A DNA stretch of 18,890 nt from SZUA-1377 sp964622255 (lineage in GTDB: Bacteria > Campylobacterota > Campylobacteria > Campylobacterales > QNZT01). A program made the translations under genes and the position numbers. Shown here in pieces: positions 1 through 8,984 of the stretch (its first letter is position 1; every line of letters starts with the position of its first letter). The stretch spans positions 1 to 18,890 of the forward strand of contig CAZUPK010000009.1 of the NCBI GenBank assembly GCA_964622255.1, written 5' to 3'. Below the pieces are notes generated by a model. The model did no database searches, was not told the DNA's origin, and worked only from the letters and a program-made list of their open reading frames with translations.

Positions 1-1528
1 AAAAGGGGATAAGATATATCGTGTGAGAAGTGAGTATGAGTTTGATACTATAAGTGGTGTTTGTAAATATGGTTACGACTTTGAAAATAGAGGAAGTAAC
101 TCAAAAGAGGATATGCAAAAGTGTGTAGAAAACTTTAAAAAAGCCGATACTATAAGATTTAACTCACTTATCACAAATGAAGAGGCTTTGATACTTCAAA
201 AGTTAAAAAAGAAGTTTGGATATAAACTTATAAATGAAGAGGCAAGAGTATATAAAGAGTTTTTAGATGCTTTTTCATCAGTTACAGGAAATAGCTTATA
301 TAGTGGAACTAGCCAAGATGTAAGAAAAAGCGACTTTGTAGTGAGTTTAGGAACTAAGATAGCAGATGATTTACCGGGACTAAAGTTTAAGATAAATGAA
401 GCTGTTAAGAAAAACAAAGCCAGATATTACTACTATCACCCTATCGAAGATAGTGCTTTAAAAGGTATTGTTTCAACTCATATTAAGTATGAAGTTGGAA
501 GTGAAGAGGGTGTTATAGCTCTTATAGCAAAAGCGATATTAAGCAAAAATGAAAAACTACCAAAATCAGTTTCAAAATATTTGGATGATTTAGATGAAGG
601 ATATTTAAGTGCCGAAAGCAATGTCGCAGAAGAGGAGATAGAGAGATTTTCAAAAGAGTTAAATAGAAAAAAATCTCTAACCTTTATAGTAGGTAGTGAT
701 CTTTATGCCCATAAAAGAGCGAGCAATATAGCTAAAATCTTAGGTTTGATAGAAAAATATAGTGATTTTAAAGTGATAATCATTCCTCCATTTGTAAATT
801 CTTTGGGTGTTGCTAAGATTTGTGAACTTGATAGTGAAGCTGGAGAGTTTAGTATAGGATACAATGAAAAAGGAGATTTTATTCTTAGCTCCATAGAGGG
901 AGAAGGAGATGTAAATCTTCCTGCACTAAATCAACAAGAGGGAACATTTACAAACTTAAATAAAAAAGTTGTTCCAACTTATGTTGGGCTTCCTTTTGAT
1001 GGTTTTTGCTTAAATGATATAGCAAATGAACTAGGATTGGATAAAAAATATACTATTGATTATACAGAAGAACTACCTATAGAAAAAGGATTTAAAGCTA
1101 AAAACTTTGATCATCTTCCAAATGTATTTACAAATACCGGAGAAGAGATAAGAGGTTATGAGTTAGAAAACTTAAAAGTAAAAGAGAGTTTAAAACTTGA
1201 TGAGGTAGCTGAGATAGATAGTTATGATGGTGTAGTTGTTTATGCAGTAAATCCAAATGGACAAAAAAATATCTTCTCAAATCTTTGTGAAAAACTTCCA
1301 AAAGATAGCTATCTTGTTGGATCAAATTACTTTGCAACAGCAGCTAAAATAAAAGATGGGGATAGAGTAAGTTTTGAGATAAATGGTGTAAGAGTTGAGA
1401 AAACTTTTAGATTGGATGAAAATTTAAAAGGAACTATAGGTTTGGTTTCAACTTTTGACTTAGGTTTTGCTGGGCAAAAACTTTTAGAAGTTTATAGATA
1501 TAGCAAAATAAAAATAGAGCAGTTATAA
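1..1528 (+). CDS. nuoG: NADH-quinone oxidoreductase subunit G, 3' part (5' end outside window)
   Basis: This is the C-terminal part of the large iron-sulfur subunit of complex I, which carries electrons along the peripheral arm toward the quinone site. The reading frame is open from base 2. The codons before the GTG at 23 read KGDKIYR and run smoothly into VRSEYEFDTISGVC, the conserved entry to the molybdopterin-oxidoreductase fold, so that GTG is not a real start and the gene is truncated by the window. About 508 residues are visible. They include a DFVVSLGTKIADD segment and a QEGTFTNLNKKVV segment typical of this fold. The N-terminal ferredoxin and 4Fe-4S domains would lie upstream. It is followed after 13 bp by nuoH with an AAGGGG-type ribosome site. 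Family assignment rests on these segments plus position directly before nuoH. Whether electrons enter through NuoEF or the NuoX/Y replacements known in Campylobacter and Helicobacter cannot be seen here. Confidence 0.93.
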   Translation, partial: KGDKIYRVRSEYEFDTISGVCKYGYDFENRGSNSKEDMQKCVENFKKADTIRFNSLITNEEALILQKLKKKFGYKLINEEARVYKEFLDAFSSVTGNSLYSGTSQDVRKSDFVVSLGTKIADDLPGLKFKINEAVKKNKARYYYYHPIEDSALKGIVSTHIKYEVGSEEGVIALIAKAILSKNEKLPKSVSKYLDDLDEGYLSAESNVAEEEIERFSKELNRKKSLTFIVGSDLYAHKRASNIAKILGLIEKYSDFKVIIIPPFVNSLGVAKICELDSEAGEFSIGYNEKGDFILSSIEGEGDVNLPALNQQEGTFTNLNKKVVPTYVGLPFDGFCLNDIANELGLDKKYTIDYTEELPIEKGFKAKNFDHLPNVFTNTGEEIRGYELENLKVKESLKLDEVAEIDSYDGVVVYAVNPNGQKNIFSNLCEKLPKDSYLVGSNYFATAAKIKDGDRVSFEINGVRVEKTFRLDENLKGTIGLVSTFDLGFAGQKLLEVYRYSKIKIEQL

Positions 1529-1541
1529 AAGGGGTGCAAAG

Positions 1542-2495
1542 ATGGATTTATACATTTTTTGGACGGTGGTTAAAGTTATAGTTATCCTCACAGTGTTTTC
1601 TGCACTTGCCGGTATAACTACTTATTTTGAAAGAAAAGTTTTAGCTTTTATGCAAAGAAGGCTCGGACCAAGTTATGTTGGACCTTATGGGCTTTTGCAA
1701 GTTCTAGCAGATGGTATAAAACTTTTTACAAAAGAGGATATTATCCCTCAAAATGCCATAAGACCTATATTTGTGATAGCACCTGTTATTGCGGCTGCAA
1801 CTGCTTTTATAGCTATGAGTGCAGTTCCATTTTTACCCGGAATAATAGTTTCAGATGTAAATGTCGGTATTTTATTTGTTTTAGGAGTTATGGCAGTTGG
1901 TATGTATGCTCCACTTTTTGCAGGTATGGCTTCAAATAATAAATGGTCTATCTTAGGTGCGGCAAGAACTGTTGTTCAAATGCTATCTTTTGAAGTTGTA
2001 ACAGGACTTTCTTTGATAGCTCCACTTATGATGGTTGGAAGTTTGTCTTTGATAGATATAAATAACTATCAAGGAGAGCATAGTTGGATAGTATTTACTC
2101 AACCGATAGCTTTTATCTTATATCTTATAGCCGGATATGCAGAAACTAATAGAACTCCTTTTGATTTACTTGAACACGAAGCAGAGATAGTTACAGGTTA
2201 TGCAACGGAGTATAGTGGTATAAGATGGGGACTTTTTGCAATAGGTGAATATGCAAATATGTTCACAGTTGCTTTTGTAGCATCTTTGGTATTTTTAGGT
2301 GGTTACAATGATATGCTTTTGATGCCTGGTGGTTTAGCAATAATCATAAAAGTATCGGCTTTAATCTTTTTATTTTTATGGGTAAGAGCAGCTTGGCCTC
2401 ATATTAGACCTGATCAGTTGATGTGGTTATGTTGGAAAGTATTGATGCCTTTGGCAGTTGTAAATATACTTATAACTGGCTTGGTGCTTATTTAG
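1542..2495 (+). CDS. nuoH: NADH-quinone oxidoreductase subunit H
   Basis: NuoH is the membrane subunit at the junction of the two arms of complex I. It forms much of the quinone chamber and the start of the proton-relay axis. The 317-residue length matches the family, with about eight hydrophobic segments. Diagnostic stretches are ERKVLAFMQRRLGPSYVGPYG (residues 30-50) and the acidic quinone-loop region at 201-226, which contains ETNRTPFDLLEHEAEIV with E201, D208, E211, E213, E215 and then E223. In many bacteria the equivalent stretch reads FDLPEAESELV, so the LEHEAE form is a lineage variant that keeps the acids. It sits between nuoG (13 bp gap) and nuoI (9 bp gap), inside the nuo operon. 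Confidence 0.98.
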   Translation: MDLYIFWTVVKVIVILTVFSALAGITTYFERKVLAFMQRRLGPSYVGPYGLLQVLADGIKLFTKEDIIPQNAIRPIFVIAPVIAAATAFIAMSAVPFLPGIIVSDVNVGILFVLGVMAVGMYAPLFAGMASNNKWSILGAARTVVQMLSFEVVTGLSLIAPLMMVGSLSLIDINNYQGEHSWIVFTQPIAFILYLIAGYAETNRTPFDLLEHEAEIVTGYATEYSGIRWGLFAIGEYANMFTVAFVASLVFLGGYNDMLLMPGGLAIIIKVSALIFLFLWVRAAWPHIRPDQLMWLCWKVLMPLAVVNILITGLVLI

Positions 2496-2504
2496 GAGAG
2501 ACAG

Positions 2505-3122
2505 ATGATAGATTTTACAAAATATAAAAATAGAGATATATCTGTTGATTATATGTATGTTGAGGGTAGCACTAATCCTCAAAGTTGGAGTGAAAAGTTT
2601 TTACAAGTTGTTAAAAGAACTTTAAATGGAGAGCTTTTTGTAGGGCTTTGGGTTGTATTTCGCGAAATGTTGAGATTTAACATACATACAGTTAAGTATC
2701 CTTTGGAAAAGCTACCTATTAGTCCAAGATATAGAGCTTTACATCAGATAAAAAGACTTATGGATAGTGGAAATCAAAGATGTATAGGTTGTGGACTTTG
2801 TGAAAAGATATGTGTAGCAAACTGTATCAGTATAACAACTGGTGTTGGTGAAAATGGAAGAAAAGTAGTCGAGAGATATACGATAAATCTTGGAAGATGT
2901 ATCTATTGTGGTTTTTGTGCTGAGGTTTGTCCCGAACTTGCTATAACACATAGTCAAGACTATGAAAATGTAAGTGAACAAAGAGCTCACTTTGCAACTA
3001 TAAGTGAACTAGTTACTCCTATGGATACCTTTAAAGCTGGTAAGCAAACAGAGTATCCGGGATTTGGTTCGGTAACTCCAAATGCCGATGACAATATCAA
3101 AAATACGCCTTTGGCATATTAA
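2505..3122 (+). CDS. nuoI: NADH-quinone oxidoreductase subunit I (2x[4Fe-4S])
   Basis: NuoI is the peripheral-arm ferredoxin-type subunit that holds clusters N6a and N6b and passes electrons toward N2 and quinone. It has 205 residues. Two four-cysteine motifs are visible: CIGCGLCEKIC (C93, C96, C99, C103) and CIYCGFCAEVC (C132, C135, C138, C142). The second is followed by the usual proline, whereas the first is followed by V104. An additional cysteine at 107 lies just after the first motif. The N-terminal 80 residues contain an amphipathic stretch that normally packs against the membrane arm. The start ATG has an AGGAGA site 5-10 bases upstream. The gene lies between nuoH and nuoJ with gaps of 9 bp on each side. 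Confidence 0.97.
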   Translation: MIDFTKYKNRDISVDYMYVEGSTNPQSWSEKFLQVVKRTLNGELFVGLWVVFREMLRFNIHTVKYPLEKLPISPRYRALHQIKRLMDSGNQRCIGCGLCEKICVANCISITTGVGENGRKVVERYTINLGRCIYCGFCAEVCPELAITHSQDYENVSEQRAHFATISELVTPMDTFKAGKQTEYPGFGSVTPNADDNIKNTPLAY

Positions 3123-3131
3123 AGGAGAGAT

Positions 3132-3713
3132 ATGGAAGCAATAGCATTTTATTTATTTTCGACTCTTACGATAGTTTTATTTCTTATCGTAGTGTTTAGT
3201 AAAAATGCACTTTATTCGATGAGTGCATTGGCTGGTGGAATGATACTTATATCAGGATTTTTTTTCTTACTTGATGCAGACTTTTTAGGTGTAGTTCAAA
3301 TCATAGTTTATACAGGTGCGGTTATGGCACTATATGCTTTTGGTATGATGTTCTTTGATACTACCAAAGATGTTAAGGAGAAAATAAATGATAAAAAAAT
3401 AGCAAATGTTTTATGGATTTCAGCAGGTGTTTTACTAATTTGCATCATCACAGCACCTTTTATTGGAAATCATCTAGCTTTAGATGCTCCGCTAAATATC
3501 TCTATCTTAGAAGGTGTAAACAATCCTCAAGCTGTTGGTATAGTTTTATTTACAAAATATTTAGCACAGTTTGAGTTGGCAGCTGTTATGTTACTTGTTG
3601 CAATGATAGCTGGTATCATACTTGTTGGTAAAAAGATGGATGATAGTATCACATTGAAAGAGATGGATGAAAAAATTGATGCTGAAGAGTTTGATATGAA
3701 GGATAACAAATGA
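3132..3713 (+). CDS. nuoJ: NADH-quinone oxidoreductase subunit J
   Basis: NuoJ is a small membrane-arm subunit of complex I next to NuoH and NuoK, whose third helix contributes to coupling. It has 193 residues with about five hydrophobic helices. The conserved TM3 region is GVVQIIVYTGAVMALYAFGM (residues 53-72), with the aromatic-plus-glycine feature (Y60, G62) of this family. The C-terminal 30 residues are charged and predicted to be cytoplasmic. An AAAGGAGAG ribosome site precedes the ATG. Its TGA stop overlaps the nuoK start in an ATGA (3710-3713), so the two are probably translationally coupled. Confidence 0.96.
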   Translation: MEAIAFYLFSTLTIVLFLIVVFSKNALYSMSALAGGMILISGFFFLLDADFLGVVQIIVYTGAVMALYAFGMMFFDTTKDVKEKINDKKIANVLWISAGVLLICIITAPFIGNHLALDAPLNISILEGVNNPQAVGIVLFTKYLAQFELAAVMLLVAMIAGIILVGKKMDDSITLKEMDEKIDAEEFDMKDNK

Positions 3714-4015
3714 CTATAGGATTGACTCATTATTTAGTATTGGCAACGATTTTATTTGTTATAGGACTTATAGGTGTTGTTAGAAGAAAAAATCTTCTGT
3801 TACTTTTCTTTTCTACAGAGATTTTGTTAAATGCTATAAATATCGGCTTTACAGCAGTGTCAAAATATTATGGTGATCTAACCGGACAAATGTTTTCATT
3901 TTTTATCATAGCAATTGCTGCGAGTGAAGTTGCAGTTGGACTTGGACTTTTGGTGCTATGGTATAAAAGAAATGGAACTATTGATTTAGATTCACTTCGA
4001 GAGATGAAAGGATAA
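3710..4015 (+). CDS. nuoK: NADH-quinone oxidoreductase subunit K
   Basis: NuoK is a three-helix membrane subunit with two buried glutamates in the proton-translocation axis. The protein is 101 residues, the standard length. E37 (STEILLNA) and E73 (ASEVAVGLG) correspond to the functionally essential pair E36/E72 known in Escherichia coli. It starts within an ATGA overlap with nuoJ and ends three bases before nuoL. Identification is unambiguous from length, motifs and position. Confidence 0.98.
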   Translation: MTIGLTHYLVLATILFVIGLIGVVRRKNLLLLFFSTEILLNAINIGFTAVSKYYGDLTGQMFSFFIIAIAASEVAVGLGLLVLWYKRNGTIDLDSLREMKG

Positions 4016-4018
4016 ACT

Positions 4019-5902
4019 ATGGAAAAATATTTATATATAGCACTTTTTGCACCTCTTGTGGGTTCGCTTTTTGGAGCACTTTTTGCAACTTTTCCAAAAA
4101 AACAGTTTGTAGGTATAGTAACTTCAGTTCTTCTTGGTTTATCTTGGTTTGCATCTATAAAACTTCTTTTTGGACTTCATAGTGATGAAGTTTTAAAAGT
4201 AAAGTTATTTGAGTGGATAAGTGCAGGTAACTTTCATCTTGATTTTGGATTTGTAGCTGATCAGGCATCTATTGTTATGATGGTAACGGTAACAACAGTT
4301 TCAGCTTTAGTTCATGTTTACTCAAACTACTATATGGAGCATGATAAGAGTTTTAACAGATTTTTTTCATATCTTTCTGCATTTGTTTTTTCTATGATGA
4401 TTCTTGTTATGAGTGATAACTTTTTAGGACTTTTTATAGGTTGGGAAGGTGTTGGTGTTTGTTCTTGGCTACTTATTGGTTTTTGGTATCACAAAGCGGA
4501 TCAACCAAGAGAAGTTTATCCTTCTATCAGTCCTAGCTGGGCTGCAAATGAAGCATTTATTATGAACAGAATCGCCGATCTTGGTATGCTTATTGGTATC
4601 TTTTTGATTTATTGGAATATCGGAAGTTTAGAGTATGACATAGTTTTTGCAAATATCGATAGATTACCTCGTAATATAGTTGTTTTGATAGGTATATTTT
4701 TATTTATTGGTGCTATGGGTAAATCGGCTCAATTTCCATTTCATACATGGCTTGCAGATGCTATGGAGGGACCAACTCCAGTTTCTGCACTAATACATGC
4801 TGCTACGATGGTTACAGCCGGTGTTTATCTTGTTGTTAGAAGTTTTCCTATCTATCAAACTATTCCGGAAATAGGATTTATCATAGCTATGGTTGGTGCT
4901 TTTGTTGCAGTTTTTGCAGCATCTATGGCTTTAGTGAACAATGATCTTAAAAAAATAATCGCTTACTCTACCTTGAGTCAGCTTGGATATATGTTTGTTG
5001 CAGGTGGACTTGGAGCTTATTGGATAGCACTTTTTCACTTAATGACACATGCATTTTTTAAATCAGTTCTTTTCTTAGGTGCCGGTAATGTTATGCATGC
5101 TATGGACAACGAGTTAAATATTAAAAAAATGGGTGCTTTAGATAAACAGATGAAATGGACTATGATAATTATGACTGTAGCTTCTTTGGCACTTGCAGGT
5201 ATTTGGCCGTTTGCAGGTTTTTTTAGCAAAGATAAGATTTTAGAAACTGCATTTAGTTCGCACCACTATGTGCTTTGGTTTATGTTGTGGCTTGGTGCAG
5301 GTATGACAGCATTTTATAGTTTTAGACTCTTTATGCTTGTATTTAAGGGAGAGCCTAGATATAAAGAGATAGGGGTTCATCCACACGAAGCTAAAAATTA
5401 TGCTCTTATTGCTATGGCACCACTTGCTATCTTAGCAGTTATATCAGGTTTATTTGAACATGGTTTTGTTCACTATGTAACTAAGCTTTTACCAAAATGT
5501 GAACTAGATGTTGGAAGCGGAACTTTTATCTTTTTACTTATAGTAACTCTTGGTATAGCAATAGGTGGTATAGTCTTTGCAGTTAAAAAATATAGTAATA
5601 ATAACTTGAAAGATTTATTTGAGGGGACAAAGATACATTCACTTTTGATAAATCAATACTACATACCAAATCTATATGAAAAGTATGTAACTAAGCCTTA
5701 TGCAGAACTTTCAAATTTTGCTTGGCAAGAGATTGATATGAAGATAGTAGATGCCACAGTTGATTTTATAGCTAGTTTTATCTATGAAACAGGTGATAAA
5801 TCAAGAGCTATGCAAAGTGGTAACCTTTCCAATAATTTAAGATGGATGGTTTTTGGTTTAGTAATCTTACTTTTAATAGTAGTAATAAGTCAGTTGGGAT
5901 AA
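4019..5902 (+). CDS. nuoL: NADH-quinone oxidoreductase subunit L (antiporter-like)
   Basis: NuoL is the distal, Mrp-antiporter-like proton pump of the complex I membrane arm. It has 627 residues, close to the usual 610-630. Key residues are visible: E143 in FIGWEGVGVCSW, K235 in GAMGKSAQFPFHTW, and the GPTPVSALIHAATMV signature at 251-265 with H260. A second lysine cluster lies in LKKIIAYSTLSQLGY. A hydrophilic insertion (about residues 158-175, HKADQPREVYPSISPSW) follows the E143 helix and is longer than I expect for enterobacterial NuoL. The last 100 residues fit the long lateral amphipathic helix plus a final membrane segment. It sits between nuoK (3 bp gap) and nuoM (9 bp gap). Confidence 0.98.
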   Translation: MEKYLYIALFAPLVGSLFGALFATFPKKQFVGIVTSVLLGLSWFASIKLLFGLHSDEVLKVKLFEWISAGNFHLDFGFVADQASIVMMVTVTTVSALVHVYSNYYMEHDKSFNRFFSYLSAFVFSMMILVMSDNFLGLFIGWEGVGVCSWLLIGFWYHKADQPREVYPSISPSWAANEAFIMNRIADLGMLIGIFLIYWNIGSLEYDIVFANIDRLPRNIVVLIGIFLFIGAMGKSAQFPFHTWLADAMEGPTPVSALIHAATMVTAGVYLVVRSFPIYQTIPEIGFIIAMVGAFVAVFAASMALVNNDLKKIIAYSTLSQLGYMFVAGGLGAYWIALFHLMTHAFFKSVLFLGAGNVMHAMDNELNIKKMGALDKQMKWTMIIMTVASLALAGIWPFAGFFSKDKILETAFSSHHYVLWFMLWLGAGMTAFYSFRLFMLVFKGEPRYKEIGVHPHEAKNYALIAMAPLAILAVISGLFEHGFVHYVTKLLPKCELDVGSGTFIFLLIVTLGIAIGGIVFAVKKYSNNNLKDLFEGTKIHSLLINQYYIPNLYEKYVTKPYAELSNFAWQEIDMKIVDATVDFIASFIYETGDKSRAMQSGNLSNNLRWMVFGLVILLLIVVISQLG

Positions 5903-5911
5903 GGAGAGAGG

Positions 5912-7441
5912 ATGGATTCAATATTAACACTTTTGATATTTTTTCCGGCGGTTTCGGCTATTTTGGGATTTATGATTGAAAAAGAGGGGATTAGGTCATA
6001 TGCGATAGCTGTTACGACTATAGAGTTTGTTCTCTCCCTTGGACTTTGGATAGGATTTGATGCAAATAGTGCTGGTTATCAGTTTGTTCAGCAAGTTCCT
6101 ATTATTGAGCAGTTTGGTATTAACTATTTTGTAGGAGTTGATGGTATAAGTTTGTTTTTGATAATACTTAGCACATTTATGACTATGATTTCAGTTATAG
6201 GACTTAGCATCACTAAGGATTTGAAAAACTTACTTATATCACTTCTTATTTTAGAGATGACAATGGTTGGAGTTTTTTCTTCACTTGATGTTATACTTTT
6301 TTATATTTTTTGGGAACTATCGCTTGTGCCTATGCTTTATATCATAGGTTATTGGGGTTCAAACTTAAGAGTTTATGCAGCGATTAAGTTTTTCTTATAT
6401 ACATTTGCTGGTTCTTTGATAATGTTGGTTGGTATTTTATATATGGCCCATCTTTATTATGATATACATCGTGTTTGGTGTTTTTCTATACCTGCATGGC
6501 AGAGTATGAAGATACCTTTTGATACTCAACTTTGGCTTTTTTGTGCATTTTTTTTAGGATTTGCTATCAAAGTTCCTATGTTTCCATTTCATACTTGGCT
6601 TCCGTATGCTCACGGACAAGCACCAACTATTGGTTCGGTTATATTAGCTGCAGTTTTACTAAAAATGGGAACTTATGGTTTTATAAGATTTTCACTTCCG
6701 ATATTTCCTGATGCTTCAGTTTATTTTATAACTCCGATAGCTTTTTTATCTATAGTTATGATTATATATACCGCGATGATAGCTTATGCACAAAAAGATA
6801 TGAAACAGGTTATAGCATACAGTTCTATATCTCATATGGGGGTTATAGTTTTGGGAACTTTTGCTATGAATAGTGAGGGTATAAGTGGAAGCTTATTTTT
6901 GATGTTAAGCCACGGTATTGTAAGTGGGGCTTTGTTTATGTTAGTTGGAGTTATTTATGATAGAAGACATACTAAACTTATAAGTGAATTTGGTGGTTTA
7001 GCTCAAGTTATGCCTCACTATGCAACTGTATTTGGTGTGGTGCTTATGGCATCGGTTGGACTTCCTTTGACTATCGGTTTTGTTGGAGAGTTTTTATCAT
7101 TGATAGGTTTTTATAAAGTATCTCCGATTATGACAGCATTTGCTGGGACAGGTATTATTTTAGGTGCGACTTATATGTTAAGACTATTTAAAAGTTCATT
7201 TTTTGGTCCGCTTACAGATAAAGTAAATAAAAATCTAAAGGATTTAAATCAAAAAGAGTTGATGGCATTGGTGCCTTTAGTTATACTTGTTGTATTGCTT
7301 GGTGTTTATCCTAAACCTATCTTAAATCCGATAGATAGTAGTGTAAAAAATATGATAGTGGGTATGTATAAAAAGTCTGTTAAGAGCGGAACAAAAGAGT
7401 TTCTTTTAAAAGTAAATGAGATTGGGGAGGCTAAAAAATGA
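5912..7441 (+). CDS. nuoM: NADH-quinone oxidoreductase subunit M (antiporter-like)
   Basis: NuoM is the central antiporter-like proton pump of complex I. It has 509 residues with about 14 hydrophobic helices. Signature residues are E135 in FYIFWELSLVPMLY, K220 in GFAIKVPMFPFHTWLPYAH, and K251 in AAVLLKMGTYGF, followed by KDMKQVIAYSSISHMG. The C-terminal tail (about residues 440-509) is charged and longer than a simple helix end. AAGGAGAGAGG precedes the ATG. The TGA stop overlaps the nuoN ATG in ATGA (7438-7441). Confidence 0.98.
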   Translation: MDSILTLLIFFPAVSAILGFMIEKEGIRSYAIAVTTIEFVLSLGLWIGFDANSAGYQFVQQVPIIEQFGINYFVGVDGISLFLIILSTFMTMISVIGLSITKDLKNLLISLLILEMTMVGVFSSLDVILFYIFWELSLVPMLYIIGYWGSNLRVYAAIKFFLYTFAGSLIMLVGILYMAHLYYDIHRVWCFSIPAWQSMKIPFDTQLWLFCAFFLGFAIKVPMFPFHTWLPYAHGQAPTIGSVILAAVLLKMGTYGFIRFSLPIFPDASVYFITPIAFLSIVMIIYTAMIAYAQKDMKQVIAYSSISHMGVIVLGTFAMNSEGISGSLFLMLSHGIVSGALFMLVGVIYDRRHTKLISEFGGLAQVMPHYATVFGVVLMASVGLPLTIGFVGEFLSLIGFYKVSPIMTAFAGTGIILGATYMLRLFKSSFFGPLTDKVNKNLKDLNQKELMALVPLVILVVLLGVYPKPILNPIDSSVKNMIVGMYKKSVKSGTKEFLLKVNEIGEAKK

Positions 7442-8931
7442 TACAGCCATTAAATATTGATTTTGCATCGCTAAATTTTGTATCTTTGTTACCTATGATA
7501 ATAGTTATCGTAGGTGGTTTGGTTATATTGATTATAGATTTGATTGATTCTAAACAAAATAAAAGTTTTTATGTTGTTATTAGTGAACTTTTTATACTTT
7601 TAAGTTTAGGTGCAGTTTTTGGATATGGTGGAGATAACAGAGGTTTTTTTGATGTTATGCTTATAGATGGTATAGCAAAGCTAGGAGAAGCTATAGTTTT
7701 AATAGCATCAGCTTTGTTTATACCTTTGGCTTTGACTTCAAAAAGATTTCACGAGTTTGCTTATCCTGAGTTTTTTGCACTCTTTTTGTTTATGATAGGT
7801 GGATTTGAGTTTATGGTTTCAAGTGATAATCTTATTATGATATTTATAGGGCTTGAAACTTCATCACTTTCACTCTACACTATGATAGCTATGCATAATA
7901 GAAGCAGAAGTTTTGAAGCATCTATAAAATACTTTACTATGGGGGCTTTAGCTGCAGGTTTTTATGCTTTTGCATCATTGCTTTTTTATTATGCAACTGG
8001 AAGTGTAGAGATACATAAAATGGTAGAGATTATAACTGCAAAAGATTTTCAAGGTATGATTATAGTTTTTACGGCAGTAGTTTTTATGATAGGTGCTTTA
8101 GGATTTAAACTATCTATGGTTCCTTTTCATACTTGGACTCCAGATGTTTATGAAGGATCAAGTGCGGCTATGGCAGGATATATGTCTATCGTTCCAAAGA
8201 TAGCAGGTTTTGTTGTTGCTATGAGAATATTTGAGTTTTTGATTCACTCTGGGGTAGAGTGGGTTCAAGTAGTTTTATATATAGTAGCAGTAGTGACTAT
8301 GACTTTAACAAATATTATGGCACTCGTTCAAGATAGTGTAAAAAGAATGTTAGCTTATAGCTCTATAAGTCATGCAGGATTTGCTATGAGTGCTATACTT
8401 ATAGGAACCACTCAATCAAATAGTGCTTTATTTTACTATTGGGTTTTATTTACATTTACAAATCTCGGAGCTTTTACAATGCTATGGGTTTCAAGACATA
8501 AAGCAAAAAAAGGATGGGGAGATATGAGGTATGATCATCCTTATGTTAAATTTTCAGGAATGATACAAGTGATGCCTATAAGTGCGGTTATAATGGCTAT
8601 CTTTATGCTTTCTTTAGCCGGTGTTCCCCCATTTAGTCTATTTTGGGGTAAAATGTATCTTATGAGTTCAGCAGTAAATGCTGGTTTTGTAGGTTTAGCT
8701 CTTATAATGGCATTAAATAGTGCAATATCAGTTTACTACTATTTAAAACTTGTAGTTTATATGTTTTTAAAAGATCCTGTTACCAATGATGGCACTGTCT
8801 ATGTGAAAAACTCATCGCTTTCGTTAAAAGTTATTTTAGGTTTTGCAGCATTTGCGACAGTTTTAGCAACTTTTATAACAAGCTCTCTTTTACAGACAAT
8901 AACTCACTATGTAAAAATGAGTGGTTTTTAG
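7438..8931 (+). CDS. nuoN: NADH-quinone oxidoreductase subunit N (antiporter-like)
   Basis: NuoN is the antiporter-like proton pump closest to the peripheral arm and the last gene of the operon. It has 497 residues. E140 lies in FIGLETSSLSLYTM, K224 in ALGFKLSMVPFHTWTPDVYEG, and K254 in SIVPKIAGF. A VKRMLAYSSISHAGF segment resembles the third conserved lysine region. The start is fixed by the 4-bp overlap with nuoM. The TAG stop lies inside a perfect palindrome that I read as the operon terminator. Confidence 0.98.
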   Translation: MIQPLNIDFASLNFVSLLPMIIVIVGGLVILIIDLIDSKQNKSFYVVISELFILLSLGAVFGYGGDNRGFFDVMLIDGIAKLGEAIVLIASALFIPLALTSKRFHEFAYPEFFALFLFMIGGFEFMVSSDNLIMIFIGLETSSLSLYTMIAMHNRSRSFEASIKYFTMGALAAGFYAFASLLFYYATGSVEIHKMVEIITAKDFQGMIIVFTAVVFMIGALGFKLSMVPFHTWTPDVYEGSSAAMAGYMSIVPKIAGFVVAMRIFEFLIHSGVEWVQVVLYIVAVVTMTLTNIMALVQDSVKRMLAYSSISHAGFAMSAILIGTTQSNSALFYYWVLFTFTNLGAFTMLWVSRHKAKKGWGDMRYDHPYVKFSGMIQVMPISAVIMAIFMLSLAGVPPFSLFWGKMYLMSSAVNAGFVGLALIMALNSAISVYYYLKLVVYMFLKDPVTNDGTVYVKNSSLSLKVILGFAAFATVLATFITSSLLQTITHYVKMSGF

Positions 8932-8957
8932 GGAAAATTTTCCCTAAAAAACTTTTT
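8925..8957 (+). terminator. Palindromic terminator at the end of the nuo operon
   Basis: Bases 8925-8950 form a perfect 26-bp palindrome: TTTTTAGGGAAAA followed by its exact reverse complement. The transcript can fold as an 11-bp stem closing an AAUU loop, followed by ACTTTTT (8951-8957). The stop codon of nuoN (TAG 8929-8931) is inside the left arm. The U-run after the stem is interrupted by AC, so efficiency is uncertain. A-runs before and U-runs after make it plausible as a terminator, but the only gene beyond it is also on the + strand. Confidence 0.65.
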
Positions 8958-8969
8958 ACATATGGATTA

Positions 8970-8978
8970 TGGTATAAT
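8970..8978 (+). promoter_or_regulatory. Extended -10 promoter for pflA
   Basis: TGG followed by TATAAT (8973-8978) is a perfect extended -10 element of the housekeeping sigma factor. There is no good -35 hexamer at the usual spacing, which is common in Campylobacterota. The implied transcription start is near 8985. It lies just after the nuo terminator, so pflA is likely transcribed independently of nuo. No sigma-54 or sigma-28 flagellar promoter pattern is visible. Confidence 0.7.
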
Positions 8979-8984
8979 GTCAGG

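Noticed and set aside
23..25. GTG at the left edge as a start codon for the NuoG-like protein
   Set aside because: The frame is open to the window edge and the upstream codons fit NuoG, so the gene is truncated and does not start here.
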